64,000 bases of DNA from Phytomonas francai (lineage: Eukaryota > Euglenozoa > Kinetoplastea > Trypanosomatida > Trypanosomatidae): contig MJCC01000009.1 of NCBI GenBank assembly GCA_001766655.1, positions 419,324 to 483,323 on the forward strand. The letters are read 5' to 3'. This document shows, piece by piece, positions 18,162 to 29,445 of the stretch. The notes under the pieces are model-generated. The model saw only the letters and a list, made by a program, of their open reading frames with translations, did no database searches and was not told the origin of the DNA. Within the stretch, counting starts at the first letter, position 1. Each line of letters opens with the position of its first letter. The translations under genes were made by a program, and so were the position numbers.

Positions 18162-21100
18162 TCATCTGAAGATGTGCTGGTAGACACGTTTAAGGTAAAT
18201 CGAACCGCGGTAGTAGACGTCGACGGCCCAGTCCCCTCCCCCCTGCGCGGCCTCGCCGTGGGCGCCGCCCGCGCCGTCGTCCTCCAGATTCGCCGGCGAG
18301 GGCGAGGGCGAGGGCGCCGACGGCGCGGCGTTGGGGGGGGTCCTCCTCGCGACGGACGCGCGGGCCCCCGTCGGGGTCCGTGCGCCCCCCGACGCGGCCT
18401 CCTCCGGGCCCCGCCCTTCGCCGGGCTCCCCGCCGCCGCCCCGCAGGCCGCCCTCCAGCGCCGCGAGGAAGGCGCCGGTGGTGATTCGCTGCTGCGGCTT
18501 CAAAGAGGCCACCGCGTGGGCGCGCCGGTAGACCGCGCGCAGAGGGGGCTGCGCGAGCGGGAAGAAGAGGCCCCCGGCGGCGTCGGCGGCCACGCTCGCC
18601 GGCCTGCGAGCCCCGCGGCCCGCCCCCTCATCCCCCTCGCCGTCCACGAGGGCGGAGCCGCCGGCATCCGCCGCGGAAGCCCCCCGCGGGCCCCCTTCCT
18701 TCGCCTCCGACGAGCCGCAAACGCCGGCGGCCCCCGCGCGATCGGGGCGGAGAAGATACGCCATGACCGTCCTCGGCCTCCCGCCGTCTCCGAGCAGCCC
18801 CGACAGCCGACGCCGGACGCGGTCGTTGAGCTCGTCGAGGGCGTGTTGGAGAAGCGCCCAGGCGGACTTGTGGTGCTGCGCGCGCGCGCGCCCCAGCAGG
18901 GCCTCCCAGCGCTCCGCCCAGCCAAGCAAGGCCACCACGGAGGCCTCTCCCGCGGTTTGCGCGGCAAAAAGGGCAGGGGCCCTCGGCCCCCCGACCTTCG
19001 GGGGGTGGGATTTTCTCCTCCGCCCTCGCCTGCCGCGCGTCGCCCTGCGGACGGGCGCCCCGCCCTGCGGCCCCCGCCCCGAGCCCCCCCCCACCGAGGC
19101 CAGCAGGTGCGCGAAGAAGGCCATCGCGTGGACGACGACGGTGATCAGGGACTGGATCAGGGCTATTTGCGCGGGAAAGCTCGGGGGGGCGACGCGAGGC
19201 GTGGCCTCCTGCAGAAGAATTTCCCCCACAGCCTCCCACGGCGCGGCTGCCGGGACGGGGGCCTCGTCGGCCCCGCTCTCCGCAGGGCTCGCGGAAGCAA
19301 CGCGGCGGCACGCGCGAATGTGGGCGAGGAGGCACGCATCGGTCGTGGCCCCCGCCCCCCCAGAGGGCACCCCGGCTCGAACGCAGGAAGCTCCCGGTGC
19401 ACAATCCTCCTCATTCTTCGTCTCGCCCCTCCGTTGATGCGGGTTGGTATGCGGCTCCGTGAGGCCGTTTCCGAAACCCGGCGAACAAAGCGATTCGTGC
19501 ACGCGACGTTGTCGAGCAGCGTGTTCGGAGGCCTTGATGTCGTGAAAAGGCTTCAAAACGGTATTGGCGTAATGCATCAACAGCCTCTGCTGAATCCAGT
19601 TCATTCCAAATGGGGAGAAGAACATCCCGTCCACCTTTGTCGGGAATGCATTATCGGATTCCGTGTAATTGCTACGTTTTCCTTTTACATTATTGTCATG
19701 CAAAATACCCTCATCTTGAGCCTGCTGCGGGGAGAACTGCCTCCGCAGATCCGCAAGGCTTCTCAAAACAAAATCGAGCCCTAGATCGATAATTTGTAGG
19801 GCCTTTATCACAAATAAAATGTCTTGTCGTCGTGAAAAGAACAAGAGCACCCAAAACCGCGATGGGAGAATGGAATCCAGCGAATCTAAGGTTGTATTCA
19901 AAAGGGATGCCAATGCACACCGCCCTATGGGCGAAAGAATATGATGGCGGTTCATCAAATAGTCCAAGACGTCTGTGGTTTCTTTGGGGTAAACCCTTCC
20001 GTGCGCAGGGTCATGAGCCCCTCGGCTGTCTTTGAAATCCGGCACTCTGGTATGGGAAGGTTCGGCCGTCTTCGAAGCCAGACGCTGCGAACCAGGCAAG
20101 TCTGACAATGCGAGCGCTGACGAATGCGAAAGCGGCGCCATAAACAAGCGGCGCAGCGTCTCAACCTCCGAGGTGTACTCCAGCAGGGTCGTCGTCCCTG
20201 GGATGACTGGCAGCCGCGCTTCGTTTCCCGTGGCAAGGACACCGTTTGAACCCCCCTTGCTGTCGGGAAATGAAGAACTGCTGCGTAGAGGATGGGGGGT
20301 TGGCTCGGTTCCATTTTCGATGCGAACCGCCTCCGCCTCGGACGATCCCGAATGCGCGCATGGGGGGGTTGTCGACACGACGCCCATCTCCGCGAGCTCC
20401 GCGAACAACGCGGAGCTGGCGCGTGTCATGCCCCGGCTACTAAAATATTGCTGCAAAATGGCCGCCACCGCGGCATCGTCGAAGGAGCTCTCCATCCAAT
20501 TTCCGTTGAACAGGCGTGGGCGGGTTTCGCGGATTTTGCGCTCGGCGATCTGCCGGCCGTACGCGGCGACGTCGAAGCGGGTCGTCGTCGTCGTCGGGGG
20601 GGGGGGGGCCTCGCCCTCGCCCAGCAGCGGCGGCGGCGGCGGCGGCCCCCCCCCGCTCTGCAGAATCACCCGCAGCCGCACATCGCAGCCGAGGCGCTGG
20701 AGGCCGAGCGCGAAGAAGCACCCCGCAGCGGCGTCGCCCCCCCCCCCGCCCGGCAGCAGGGCCCCGTTCACCGTAAACTGCACGGCGCCGTCGGCGAAGC
20801 GGACGAGGCAGCCAACGGCGTCGCCCTCGCCAATTTCGCGCCGTCGAGGCCCGCCCTCCCCCCCGCCGACGCGCGTGGCCTCGCGGCCGCCGTCCCGGTA
20901 GACCATCCGCTGGGACGCGAAGAAGCCGACGCTGCGGGCCTCCTCGCCCGGCAGGCGGTGCGCCGGGAGGTCGCGCGCGCAGAGGCCGACGACGAGGCCC
21001 AGCCCGGCCCGCCGGCCCCCTCCTGAACGGACCTCGAGGACCTGCACCTCCGCGTAGAAGAGCCCGCTCGCCGGCGCGAGGGCGGCGTCGCTCTTCAGGT

Positions 21101-21314
21101 GAAAGGGCCGCCGCCGGGGGTCGGGGGAGGGGGCCGGGCGGAGCGCCGACGAACGCGACGCGGCCGCCCGCGGGGACGAAAGAAAAGACAGCGTCGAGAC
21201 CCCGCCGGTCGCCGTGGGATGGACGGAGTGCTGCACGGAAACGACCTGGCCGCCGTTCGCCGTAGAAAGGTCAAGGGATTGGGGAACTTGGAACTTCCAT
21301 CCGGAATAGAACAT
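18162..21314 (-). CDS. SPRY-LisH-CTLH protein, Gid1/RanBP9-like subunit of a CTLH-type ubiquitin ligase
   Basis: 1050 residues from the ATG at 21314, longer than usual for the family. A SPRY domain (about 60-220) has the expected pattern (FYAEVQVLEV, GLGLVVGLC, VGFFASQRMVY, VGCLVRFADGAVQFTVNGALL). A LisH motif follows (about 280-313), then a CTLH-like region near 480-520 (RRQDILFVIKALQIIDLG). The distal part (about 650-1020) is GC-rich low-complexity sequence around conserved-looking helices (PPLRAVYRRAHAVASLKPQQ, possibly the CRA region). In yeast and animals proteins of this order are the substrate-recruiting scaffold of the GID/CTLH E3 ligase. The N-terminal SPRY also carries Gly and Pro runs, so insertions rather than new domains probably explain the length. 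The function is inferred from domain order. Confidence 0.82.
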   Translation of the reverse strand: MFYSGWKFQVPQSLDLSTANGGQVVSVQHSVHPTATGGVSTLSFLSSPRAAASRSSALRPAPSPDPRRRPFHLKSDAALAPASGLFYAEVQVLEVRSGGGRRAGLGLVVGLCARDLPAHRLPGEEARSVGFFASQRMVYRDGGREATRVGGGEGGPRRREIGEGDAVGCLVRFADGAVQFTVNGALLPGGGGGDAAAGCFFALGLQRLGCDVRLRVILQSGGGPPPPPPLLGEGEAPPPPTTTTTRFDVAAYGRQIAERKIRETRPRLFNGNWMESSFDDAAVAAILQQYFSSRGMTRASSALFAELAEMGVVSTTPPCAHSGSSEAEAVRIENGTEPTPHPLRSSSSFPDSKGGSNGVLATGNEARLPVIPGTTTLLEYTSEVETLRRLFMAPLSHSSALALSDLPGSQRLASKTAEPSHTRVPDFKDSRGAHDPAHGRVYPKETTDVLDYLMNRHHILSPIGRCALASLLNTTLDSLDSILPSRFWVLLFFSRRQDILFVIKALQIIDLGLDFVLRSLADLRRQFSPQQAQDEGILHDNNVKGKRSNYTESDNAFPTKVDGMFFSPFGMNWIQQRLLMHYANTVLKPFHDIKASEHAARQRRVHESLCSPGFGNGLTEPHTNPHQRRGETKNEEDCAPGASCVRAGVPSGGAGATTDACLLAHIRACRRVASASPAESGADEAPVPAAAPWEAVGEILLQEATPRVAPPSFPAQIALIQSLITVVVHAMAFFAHLLASVGGGSGRGPQGGAPVRRATRGRRGRRRKSHPPKVGGPRAPALFAAQTAGEASVVALLGWAERWEALLGRARAQHHKSAWALLQHALDELNDRVRRRLSGLLGDGGRPRTVMAYLLRPDRAGAAGVCGSSEAKEGGPRGASAADAGGSALVDGEGDEGAGRGARRPASVAADAAGGLFFPLAQPPLRAVYRRAHAVASLKPQQRITTGAFLAALEGGLRGGGGEPGEGRGPEEAASGGARTPTGARASVARRTPPNAAPSAPSPSPSPANLEDDGAGGAHGEAAQGGGDWAVDVYYRGSIYLKRVYQHIFR

Positions 21315-23507
21315 TGGTTTCCCGGTGTTATTCTAATTGGGGTGAGTGTAATAATCCCTCTAATTCGGAAAAAAAAAAAACGAAATATGATCTTTTTTAT
21401 TTGTCCTTACGAAACGAGTTATATATATATAGAACACCACTCGCTTCCCCTTTGCTTGTCTACTGGCTTCGTCTTTGTGTATAGCACATCTATAAAATGA
21501 AAACAGATAAGATTTTAAAAAAGTAAAATTGAAAGGTGGACTGATTCTACTTAAGAACATAGGCTCCTCCTCTTCCTCCTCCTTCCCTCACACACACACA
21601 CACAAAAGGAAAAAGGTGCGTGCATAAAAAGATCAACTGTTTAATTTTTTCGTTTTGAATATTTTACCGTAATAGCAACACAATTCAAAAGCCCACCACA
21701 AATACAGGAAACACACAGCATTACATATATATGTATATATCTATATATCTATAGATAGATGTATAGATAACAATTCCGAAAAAGAAAATATGAGAAATGG
21801 GATCGATTTTTAAAAAAAGTAAAGCCATTACAAAAATGCACCATTTTGATTTTTACTGAAAGCCTGCTTGAATTTACATAAATTATTATACGCATGTATA
21901 AATATATATAGATATATTCAGTGTGTACATGCAAGTAGTTTCTCTCGCATGATACGAATCTGAATAAACATATTGTAGCATTTTTTTCATTTTACTCCAT
22001 TTCTCTATTTTTCCATCTCAAGAACAAGGCTGGCAAAAGGATAGAAATGAATTGATAATCGTTTCAGTCTCTTAATCCACAAACTAAGGAGAATGTGGAT
22101 CGCTTTCGAGTAACCAATTCATTTTTTTTTTATACTAAAAGTGAGTGGACACAGTGTGATACCGCACATAGAAATGATCAACAAACGAAATATTACAATA
22201 AAATGCCTGAATAGTGAAGAACTAAAGAAATAATCGGAAAATATGCATAACCACTAAAGGTAGAGAGGAAGATATGAAGAGTAGTGAGGCAATGTGAAAT
22301 CGAAATGATATATATTACCAAAAAAATGCGTCAAAATAGCAAATCCAATAAAATGGTAAAAATTTCAGTCAAAATGAATCCATTAACTCTCTCCTATGTT
22401 CTTTTTTTAAACATAACCTAAAATTTGTGCATAATAAATATTACAGACATGATAACATTGGAAATTTACAAAAACAACATTTTTTACAATAAGTAATACG
22501 ATAATTATAGTAAAGTGCAAAATAAATAGACACATGAAATTGACAACTGGCGTTTAAAGATAGAATTTTTGAACACAGAAAAAAGCTCATAAAATATTCA
22601 AAGATTGAGGATAATCAATTGCAAAATTTTAAGCATTTTTGTGTCGTTTGCTTTCTAAGACGTATATTTATCTGCCTTATAGATGCCCAGTACTTTTTCT
22701 CCCCCTCAATCATAGTGTAATTTACATTCTATGTATATTTACACACCCATAACTATCAGCTTGTGAGTTCAAAAAAATACATACAGTAAAGCAAAATAAT
22801 CCAGCAAGAACAGAATTAGTCTAAAAACAGATCGATGCTAACACGATTCGCATTTTAAAATGGAATTTCATGTCAATTTTACCTCTACTTCAATTATTAC
22901 ACTTTTTACAACACACGCTTTACAATAGAAATACACGTACACGTGCAGATGTGTGTTTGCATCTTTTCCGGTGCAATGCTTCCCTTGTTTTTTGCCCTTG
23001 AAAAGATAAATTACCTTTGATAACAAGGCTTTGTTTTAGATAAAAATAAAAGCATTTGATAACGTGGAAAAAACGACACTGCTCAATTTTTAATACCCCT
23101 CAATATCAATTCCTGAATTTTTATAAGGAAAATATCACAGCCTTTGACACATCTAAATGCGACAAATATTCCCAAGCCAGGAAGTAGGTAAATGCACTGT
23201 ATACATTTTTATGCCCCTTCTCTATTAAACATTCCTGGAATACCGATATCCGTACCCCAAGTGTGGAAACAATAAGGACTATTATACTCAAACACCGGAA
23301 CCGTCCCAGCCCTGCGGTAATGTGGAGTGTAGACGTGACACAAGGAGGGGAGGGGGGCGTCTAAATAAGTGAAAAAGTCACAACGTTCCTGCTTAAGTGA
23401 GCATCCGTGTCTTCATTGTCGACTACCCTTGGAGCACACGAACAAAATCTTTTTGCGCATTACTTCCCTCCTTCCCTCCTTTTCCCTCTCTCTTTCCTCT
23501 GGCCGGG
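21315..23507. other. 2.2-kb AT-rich spacer
   Basis: Very AT-rich throughout with A- and T-runs, a CA repeat (about 21589-21604), and TA/GATA repeats at 21725-21770 and 21900-21917. No reading frame looks real. It may be long 3' untranslated sequence of the cyclin gene or a spacer with regulatory content. Confidence 0.55.
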
Positions 23508-25949
23508 CTAAGGGTGGATCGACTGTCCGACAGCGTGGAACCCTGATGGGTGGAAGATGCGTTGTTGGGAATGGGGGACCGGCAAGGACGTCAGACAGTT
23601 GCTGGTCCCGGTGGAGTGGACGCTTCGTTGGGGGGGCTGTTCATGCCCGTTAGAGAAGACCGAGCAGCGTGTGCGGATGTTGTTTTGGCTATGACAGGTT
23701 TGTGAGATGGATTCAGGGAGGGGGAGGGGTGAGTTCTGACGCTCCGTTTTGCCACGCATCGGGCTGGCGGTGTTGTTGCTGGAGCTGGATTGTCTGAGCA
23801 CAGGTAGGTTGATATCTAGTGGTGATGCCACGACATTGCGCCGCATTGGTGGGTCTAACATCCGGACGTAGCGATAAAACTCATCCCCTGAAAGAAAAAA
23901 ATCCATATTCATGAGCTTTAGCATCCGCTCCTCCAAGATGTTAACCTCCTTCGTTGACAGAGAGCAGGCTTGCGCGAAGTTTTGGTTGTTGAGGCTACGC
24001 AAATCCACAACCTTGCTGGCCACACGCAACGCTGAAATAAAGAGTTTCTCAATATTATGACGCGAAATGATCAGTTTCTGATAGCGCATGCACAGGCGGT
24101 CAATAAAAATGAGGACAGCGAGTAAAACACTCGGTGAGATATAGGTGAACTCGGAAATATGGCTTAAAAAAGCCGTGTAAGGCTCGCAGCGGCCGGTAGA
24201 ATTAAAAACTGAAAATGCATTATAAACTTCAGCCTCATTCGCTTCACCATTGCCCCACTGATTCTTGTGTGGATTCTGGGAATTGAAATTCGAGAGATAC
24301 TCGTTCCCGCGCACCACGGCATTCATAGCCTCCGCAATCGAGGGAATAATTTGCAAGAATTCAGGCTTGTATTTATTGAGTAATATTTCGATCTCACTAT
24401 TGTTGCGACTGTGGGGGTCCAAGGGCTGCAATGGGCGCTCGTTTGGAGTCATAAGCAGTGGTACGCGCTGACTTCGGGAGGCAAGCACTTGATGTCGATA
24501 TCGTCCCTCCGAACTATTGTTCGGGAAACGCAACACATCTCTAAAGTAGGTCCTCTCATCGGTAGGGTAGCGGACCTTCGCAAAGTTGTATTGAATTGGC
24601 AAGGGCTCTTTTGCCCTGTAGTACCGCTCGAGCTCGGCCATGTATGCATCGGGTTCATGATCCAAAATATCAGACTCGTATTGTTTTCCCCACTTATCCT
24701 GGGTATGCTTCCACACGTCCGCTTCAGAGAGTCTTGTATTCAACAAAAACACTCTATATCGCATTCGCGGACTGACGCTGCTTTTGTCAGGCCCGAGCTC
24801 TATACATAATTCTCGTATCAGCTCTTCTTCACAACCTTTATACTCCTTCAAGAGACTCTCTGCACTCGCATTATGCACCCATTTGGCGGTGTACTGTGAT
24901 GGTGGGTACATGCGAAACAGCTCCTGCACACGTGATAAGTAGAAATTCGGCGCGTACTGGCAAAGCAGATTCTTATAGATAGCCAGCTCAGATTCACCAC
25001 GCAGAAGACGCTGCGAAATGAACGAACTTGTTGTCTGCTGAGCAAGCAGGCGTCCGGATCTGCTAGGGTAAATTAAGTTGAGCATCTGCACATCGTTCTC
25101 CAGTCTCCGTACCGCGCTAGCGATGAGTTTCGCACTATTCGGTAGCTGTCTTAAATCCCTCTGAACGTAGGGTAAGGAAACTGTGCAGGAAATGTGTCCA
25201 ATTTGGGAACCTACAGAACGGTGAACGATCTTGTTCCGTGCCACCTCGCCGTCCGATACTAAGAACATCGAGAAGAGGTCTGTGCTATTCATCTCACCCT
25301 TTGCACTCGGAGTGAGCCAGCGGGACGAGAGGAAATGACTGTGAACCTGGCGAACACCTAAACATACATCGATAATTACTTTAAGATCATCACGCGTGGG
25401 AAATTCAAGAAGGATTTGATTCTGTACATTCCTTGACTGAGACCGTCGTATACCAGACTGTCCATTGGTGTCTCCTCCAGAACACCACTCCGGAGGACAA
25501 TGTCTATCGCTATTATGGTTGCTATTGTATTTGGTAATACTAGCCTCACCCATGTCACTCACACCCGCCACGTTACCGTCGTTGGCGTTAAACAAGCTAT
25601 CGAAATCTACTGTGTACCGATTATGGGATAATTTAATGGAAGAGGGAGAAAATCGAATGATATGCTTGGTGAGCTCATGCGAGATTAATCGGTTGTCATG
25701 TGAGTAGTATTTGCACTTGGGCTGAATCACAAGCTCAAAGTACCCCTCCAATGGGTCGACCTGTGCCATAGCGGAAGGCATTCCTACTATGCTGTGAATC
25801 TTAAGCAGAAGAATCCCAGCGTAGATTGATAGGGGCTCGGCTGTCGATTCACAATTTAAGGGGTTATCTTTTTTGGGGTCGCTGTCTGATGAATGCTGGG
25901 GCTGTGTAGCATTGTACGCTCCAGACGTGGTAGCTTCTATAACATCCAT
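23508..25949 (-). CDS. PHO80/P-type cyclin-domain protein, large
   Basis: 813 residues from the ATG at 25949. The cyclin box lies at about 570-700: HISEFTYISPSVLLAVLIFIDRL, then ISRHNIEKLFISALRVASKVVDL and a Glu-rich MLKLMNMDFFLSGDEFYRYV segment. This is the PHO80-like type, in which the conserved Lys of KVVDL-type helices contacts the kinase. PHO80-like cyclins partner with PHO85-type or CRK kinases and, in trypanosomes, act in the cell cycle. The first 550 residues are not cyclin-like. They contain polar segments, a possible folded region of basic helices (about 290-480), and no recognised domain, which makes this protein several times longer than a typical P-type cyclin. The C-terminal tail is Ser/Gln-rich. 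Confidence 0.85.
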   Translation of the reverse strand: MDVIEATTSGAYNATQPQHSSDSDPKKDNPLNCESTAEPLSIYAGILLLKIHSIVGMPSAMAQVDPLEGYFELVIQPKCKYYSHDNRLISHELTKHIIRFSPSSIKLSHNRYTVDFDSLFNANDGNVAGVSDMGEASITKYNSNHNSDRHCPPEWCSGGDTNGQSGIRRSQSRNVQNQILLEFPTRDDLKVIIDVCLGVRQVHSHFLSSRWLTPSAKGEMNSTDLFSMFLVSDGEVARNKIVHRSVGSQIGHISCTVSLPYVQRDLRQLPNSAKLIASAVRRLENDVQMLNLIYPSRSGRLLAQQTTSSFISQRLLRGESELAIYKNLLCQYAPNFYLSRVQELFRMYPPSQYTAKWVHNASAESLLKEYKGCEEELIRELCIELGPDKSSVSPRMRYRVFLLNTRLSEADVWKHTQDKWGKQYESDILDHEPDAYMAELERYYRAKEPLPIQYNFAKVRYPTDERTYFRDVLRFPNNSSEGRYRHQVLASRSQRVPLLMTPNERPLQPLDPHSRNNSEIEILLNKYKPEFLQIIPSIAEAMNAVVRGNEYLSNFNSQNPHKNQWGNGEANEAEVYNAFSVFNSTGRCEPYTAFLSHISEFTYISPSVLLAVLIFIDRLCMRYQKLIISRHNIEKLFISALRVASKVVDLRSLNNQNFAQACSLSTKEVNILEERMLKLMNMDFFLSGDEFYRYVRMLDPPMRRNVVASPLDINLPVLRQSSSSNNTASPMRGKTERQNSPLPLPESISQTCHSQNNIRTRCSVFSNGHEQPPQRSVHSTGTSNCLTSLPVPHSQQRIFHPSGFHAVGQSIHP

Positions 25950-26796
25950 TACAACCCGTTTTTATTCGCACTTCACACCCTTTTATCAACGCTACTGGTT
26001 TTCCTCCAGATAACGTTCCTTCTTCTTTTGATCTTAAAAAAAAAAAATGGCTATGTTGATACTTAGATATATAGACCTATGCGTGGGATATAAGATACGA
26101 TTTTTTAAAAGGTAATAAGAACCTTTAGTGGAATACTAAATTAACAAGGATTTGATACTATAATATTGAAAAACTAGTCTCTTACACAATTAAATCTAAG
26201 CCTTATAACAGATATGTATTGTGCTGAAAGCATATAGCTATTTATTTATTTGTATTTATGTACAATAATAAAAATAATTGAAATCAAATAACTTGGCAGG
26301 GGAACCGTTGATATGCGTGTATGCAAGAAAGCAATAGTTCCATCACCTCAACACTCGCTATGAGTTTTCCGATATAGAAAGAAAATCAAAATTATTTAAA
26401 GAGAAATCACAATTTTCTCTTTTATCCTTCGGCGATTTAGTTAACTTCCTCGAGAAACGTATGCATGGTATATGTCGTCGCAATGCATTACACATAGCTC
26501 GGTCTATCTCCTAAAGAAAATCCACCTCATGTCAAAAAAAAGCGAAAGATATAAAGTTGCTAAACAAGTATACTCTGATAATACTATAATAATAAAATGA
26601 TAGTATTTCAAAAACAAAAAAAAATTGCACTATATGAAAAAGAATGCATTAACTAAAGTATATCATAAAATATTCATATACTACAGCCTCCACGTCAGCA
26701 ACAGCACATATCAACAGTTAGTGAAATAAGAAAAATATGACCTCACTAGGCGTTTGAAATTCATATTAATGTAGCTATCGCATTTACATTAATATT
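25950..26796. other. Spacer, no gene seen
   Basis: AT-rich with an A-run at about 26037-26047. Nothing further stands out. Confidence 0.5.
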
Positions 26797-29445
26797 TTAA
26801 AGGCCTAAAATCATCTTAATCTTTTCCCCAATTGGTTTTGCCTCAGTATTCGAACCTGTTTCGATGGAATGTAATGTATACTGCAGTGCGAGCCTTCCCG
26901 TTTTGCATGCATCGTCGAACCAGATCGGCCCCACCTTTTGGTGCGCATTGCTTTGCTTCCGCTCTTTCTCTTGGATAGATTTACCAAGATAAAACAACGT
27001 GTACAGCGCCCGCAGCACCTGCAGTGTGAAAGCTGAGCCGATCGGCTCGTACAACAGAAACTTTGCTGCGACCGTGACAAGCAGCCCTGCCAGCTGAGAT
27101 GTAGTGTGGGTGCTCGTCCCACTATCCTCGCCTATGGTATTATCCTTGGTCAATGACCGCTGCTCGGCCACGGTGGTCAGGTATAGGGAGGTGTTGATCA
27201 TAAGACTAACCAGTGAAATTTTGATATTCGTGTTGTTCAGCTTCTGGAGCGCCAAAAACGTCAAACGCTGCATTGCAATCATCAACAGGGCCTTATGCGC
27301 ACTTGAGATATCACATGAAAACTTAGTCAACACCGCGAAGACATTGCACATAAGCCTCAAAGACACCAGCATCTCAGCATCGTTCGTGGAGACATTCTCA
27401 CCGGTTAAAATATCATTAGGGGCCATCAGGAGCACCTCGAATGAATCAAGAAGGATGCCCATCGCGATGGGTATCGACATTTCGGACCCTTGGTGTACCA
27501 ACTGCTGATAGAAAAGAAAACGAATGGCATCTAATAGGGGGAAGCGGCATCCTTCGGGTAGTATCTGGCCCATCTCACACAACCTTTGACAAAACAAGCG
27601 CATCTCATCGTTTGACAAGGTATGCGATTCCTGAATACCATCCATAATTTGGTTAAATGATTCAAGCGAAGAAGTCAGGCCCGATGAGGCAATCCTTTGT
27701 AAGAACTCATTCACCTTGCACTTGGCCCCCTTCGCATTAAACTTACCGAACACCTCAGGGAACGCATACGGCTCCACCGGTACGTCTGAGGTCTCATAGC
27801 TCGTTTCCGGATGGCCATCCATATGGAATCGATCAGATTTCCCTCTAGGCAAAGTCCCCGCTGTATTTGAGGCAGTGCCCCCTCCAATCCCAGGTGCTTG
27901 CCGCAGGTCACCTTCACTGATGTGTTTCAGCAAAAAGTTTTGAATATCCTCACGGCTGTCCTGCGAGACAATCCCAGAATGTTCATTAATAAAGCGCTGA
28001 GCAGATTCAAGAATATTATCCCCGACGTTATAACCTAACTTCAACATACGACCCTCAACTTCCACATCGAACAGGTAATCATATGACTTCCCTTCATGAA
28101 TCTTCTTCTCCCGTGCAACGGGCTCACCGGTATAGGCAGCTTGATCGGGGCCCGCAACGACAGTGCCCACCTTATCCCAGCGGTCGCTTCCCCACATGTA
28201 GACCCCTACCTCACCACCTTTGTCCTTGACGAATAACTTTTCACCCTCGTAACGCCCACGCTTCTGGTGGATAACATCCATAGGCACTACTTTGATGTTA
28301 TCAGGTGCGCCACTTCCACCAAAGTCATAAGCGTCGAGCCCAGTTAGCTTGACGTCAACAGACTGCGCGGATATAGATTCATTCAACAGCACAATCTTCT
28401 CTGGATTTGCAATAAAGTCTTCATTGCGGGTCCATATCCGTACGCAGCCATCGGAACCACCTGTGGCTAAGTCGCCTGTTACGGGGAGGGTTGCCAGTCC
28501 CCATACCACGCAAGGATGGTAAATGACCTCCACAGGGGAATACCTAGATGTCGACGAAGCTCTATCTAAGGAACTCTTGCCTGAAACCACTTCAGTGACA
28601 CTCCATACCCGCACCGTGTGATCCTCAGATGCAGAATACACCTCATCCGTCACCGTGCTGTACGCAAGGGAGTAGATGATGGAGTCGTGGCCATTCAGCA
28701 CGCAGAGAGCCACCTCTTGGCCAAGTTTCCAAAGCCGCACCGTGCAATCGTTGCTACCGGACGCGAAAACAGACGCACTAACAGCACACACACACTGCAC
28801 AACGTCGTCGTGTCCTATAAATACCTGCCTTGTCATGCCTGTGACCACATCCCATGCGTGAAGGGACTTATCCCCGGAGGCGGACACGACCAGGCACGTG
28901 CTGGGGAGATGCGCGATCCCACGAATCGCCGTGAGGTGCTGCGTGTAGGAAAGCTTGATGCGGCCAGTTGCGTAATCGTAGACGTGGCAGACACCCCCCC
29001 AGTCCCCGGTAACAATGTCGCCCTGTGCAGGATCGTCCTCGCCGGCGGCGTGGGTGGGGCCGACAAAGGTGCCGTGGCAGACCCCTTTCGTGTGCCCGTC
29101 CAGCACCGCTCTCACCTTGGCCGTCTCGAGATCCCAGACGGCGACGTGATGGTCGTTGGAGCCGCTCACAACGCACGCATCCCCCCCGATCAGCGCAAGC
29201 CCGGGGTGGTAAAAGATGAAGTTGACAAAATCCGTGTGGCCTATAAAGGTGCGGCAAACGACAAGGTCATCCTTGGTCTTGGGGGGGATCTCAAGGAAAG
29301 CGGCGGTGCCATCCCGGGACGCACTAAAAAGTGAAATCTTGCTTCTAGGAAGCGAAGCCACAGCACGGACGTCAGAGGTGTGAAACCACCCGTCCGCACG
29401 CAGGGCGAACGGCTTCTTTGTTTTACGGGCTCCACCAGATGGCAT
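26797..29445 (-). CDS. PLAA/Doa1 (Ufd3) ubiquitin-binding Cdc48 cofactor
   Basis: 882 residues from the ATG at 29445; the frame continues upstream only to a TTG. Domain order is that of PLAA/Doa1: a WD40 propeller (about 15-365) with repeated Trp-Asp endings (HVAVWDLET, SLHAWDVVTG, TVRLWKLG, TVRVWSV, CVRIWTRN), a PFU domain (about 440-520, YDYLFDVEVEGRMLKLGYNVGDN), and a PUL domain (about 575-880, starting PYAFPEVFGKFNAKGAK), an armadillo-like helical repeat. In yeast and animals the propeller and PFU bind ubiquitin and the PUL domain binds the C-terminus of the Cdc48/p97 ATPase, sending ubiquitylated proteins and membranes to degradation or sorting. Length is close to the family norm. Nothing appears missing. 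Confidence 0.95.
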   Translation of the reverse strand: MPSGGARKTKKPFALRADGWFHTSDVRAVASLPRSKISLFSASRDGTAAFLEIPPKTKDDLVVCRTFIGHTDFVNFIFYHPGLALIGGDACVVSGSNDHHVAVWDLETAKVRAVLDGHTKGVCHGTFVGPTHAAGEDDPAQGDIVTGDWGGVCHVYDYATGRIKLSYTQHLTAIRGIAHLPSTCLVVSASGDKSLHAWDVVTGMTRQVFIGHDDVVQCVCAVSASVFASGSNDCTVRLWKLGQEVALCVLNGHDSIIYSLAYSTVTDEVYSASEDHTVRVWSVTEVVSGKSSLDRASSTSRYSPVEVIYHPCVVWGLATLPVTGDLATGGSDGCVRIWTRNEDFIANPEKIVLLNESISAQSVDVKLTGLDAYDFGGSGAPDNIKVVPMDVIHQKRGRYEGEKLFVKDKGGEVGVYMWGSDRWDKVGTVVAGPDQAAYTGEPVAREKKIHEGKSYDYLFDVEVEGRMLKLGYNVGDNILESAQRFINEHSGIVSQDSREDIQNFLLKHISEGDLRQAPGIGGGTASNTAGTLPRGKSDRFHMDGHPETSYETSDVPVEPYAFPEVFGKFNAKGAKCKVNEFLQRIASSGLTSSLESFNQIMDGIQESHTLSNDEMRLFCQRLCEMGQILPEGCRFPLLDAIRFLFYQQLVHQGSEMSIPIAMGILLDSFEVLLMAPNDILTGENVSTNDAEMLVSLRLMCNVFAVLTKFSCDISSAHKALLMIAMQRLTFLALQKLNNTNIKISLVSLMINTSLYLTTVAEQRSLTKDNTIGEDSGTSTHTTSQLAGLLVTVAAKFLLYEPIGSAFTLQVLRALYTLFYLGKSIQEKERKQSNAHQKVGPIWFDDACKTGRLALQYTLHSIETGSNTEAKPIGEKIKMILGL

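Noticed and set aside
18141..19784. 547-codon plus-strand frame and others opposite the Gid1-like gene
   Set aside because: High GC removes stop codons in every frame; the minus-strand frame has SPRY, LisH and CTLH features while these do not.
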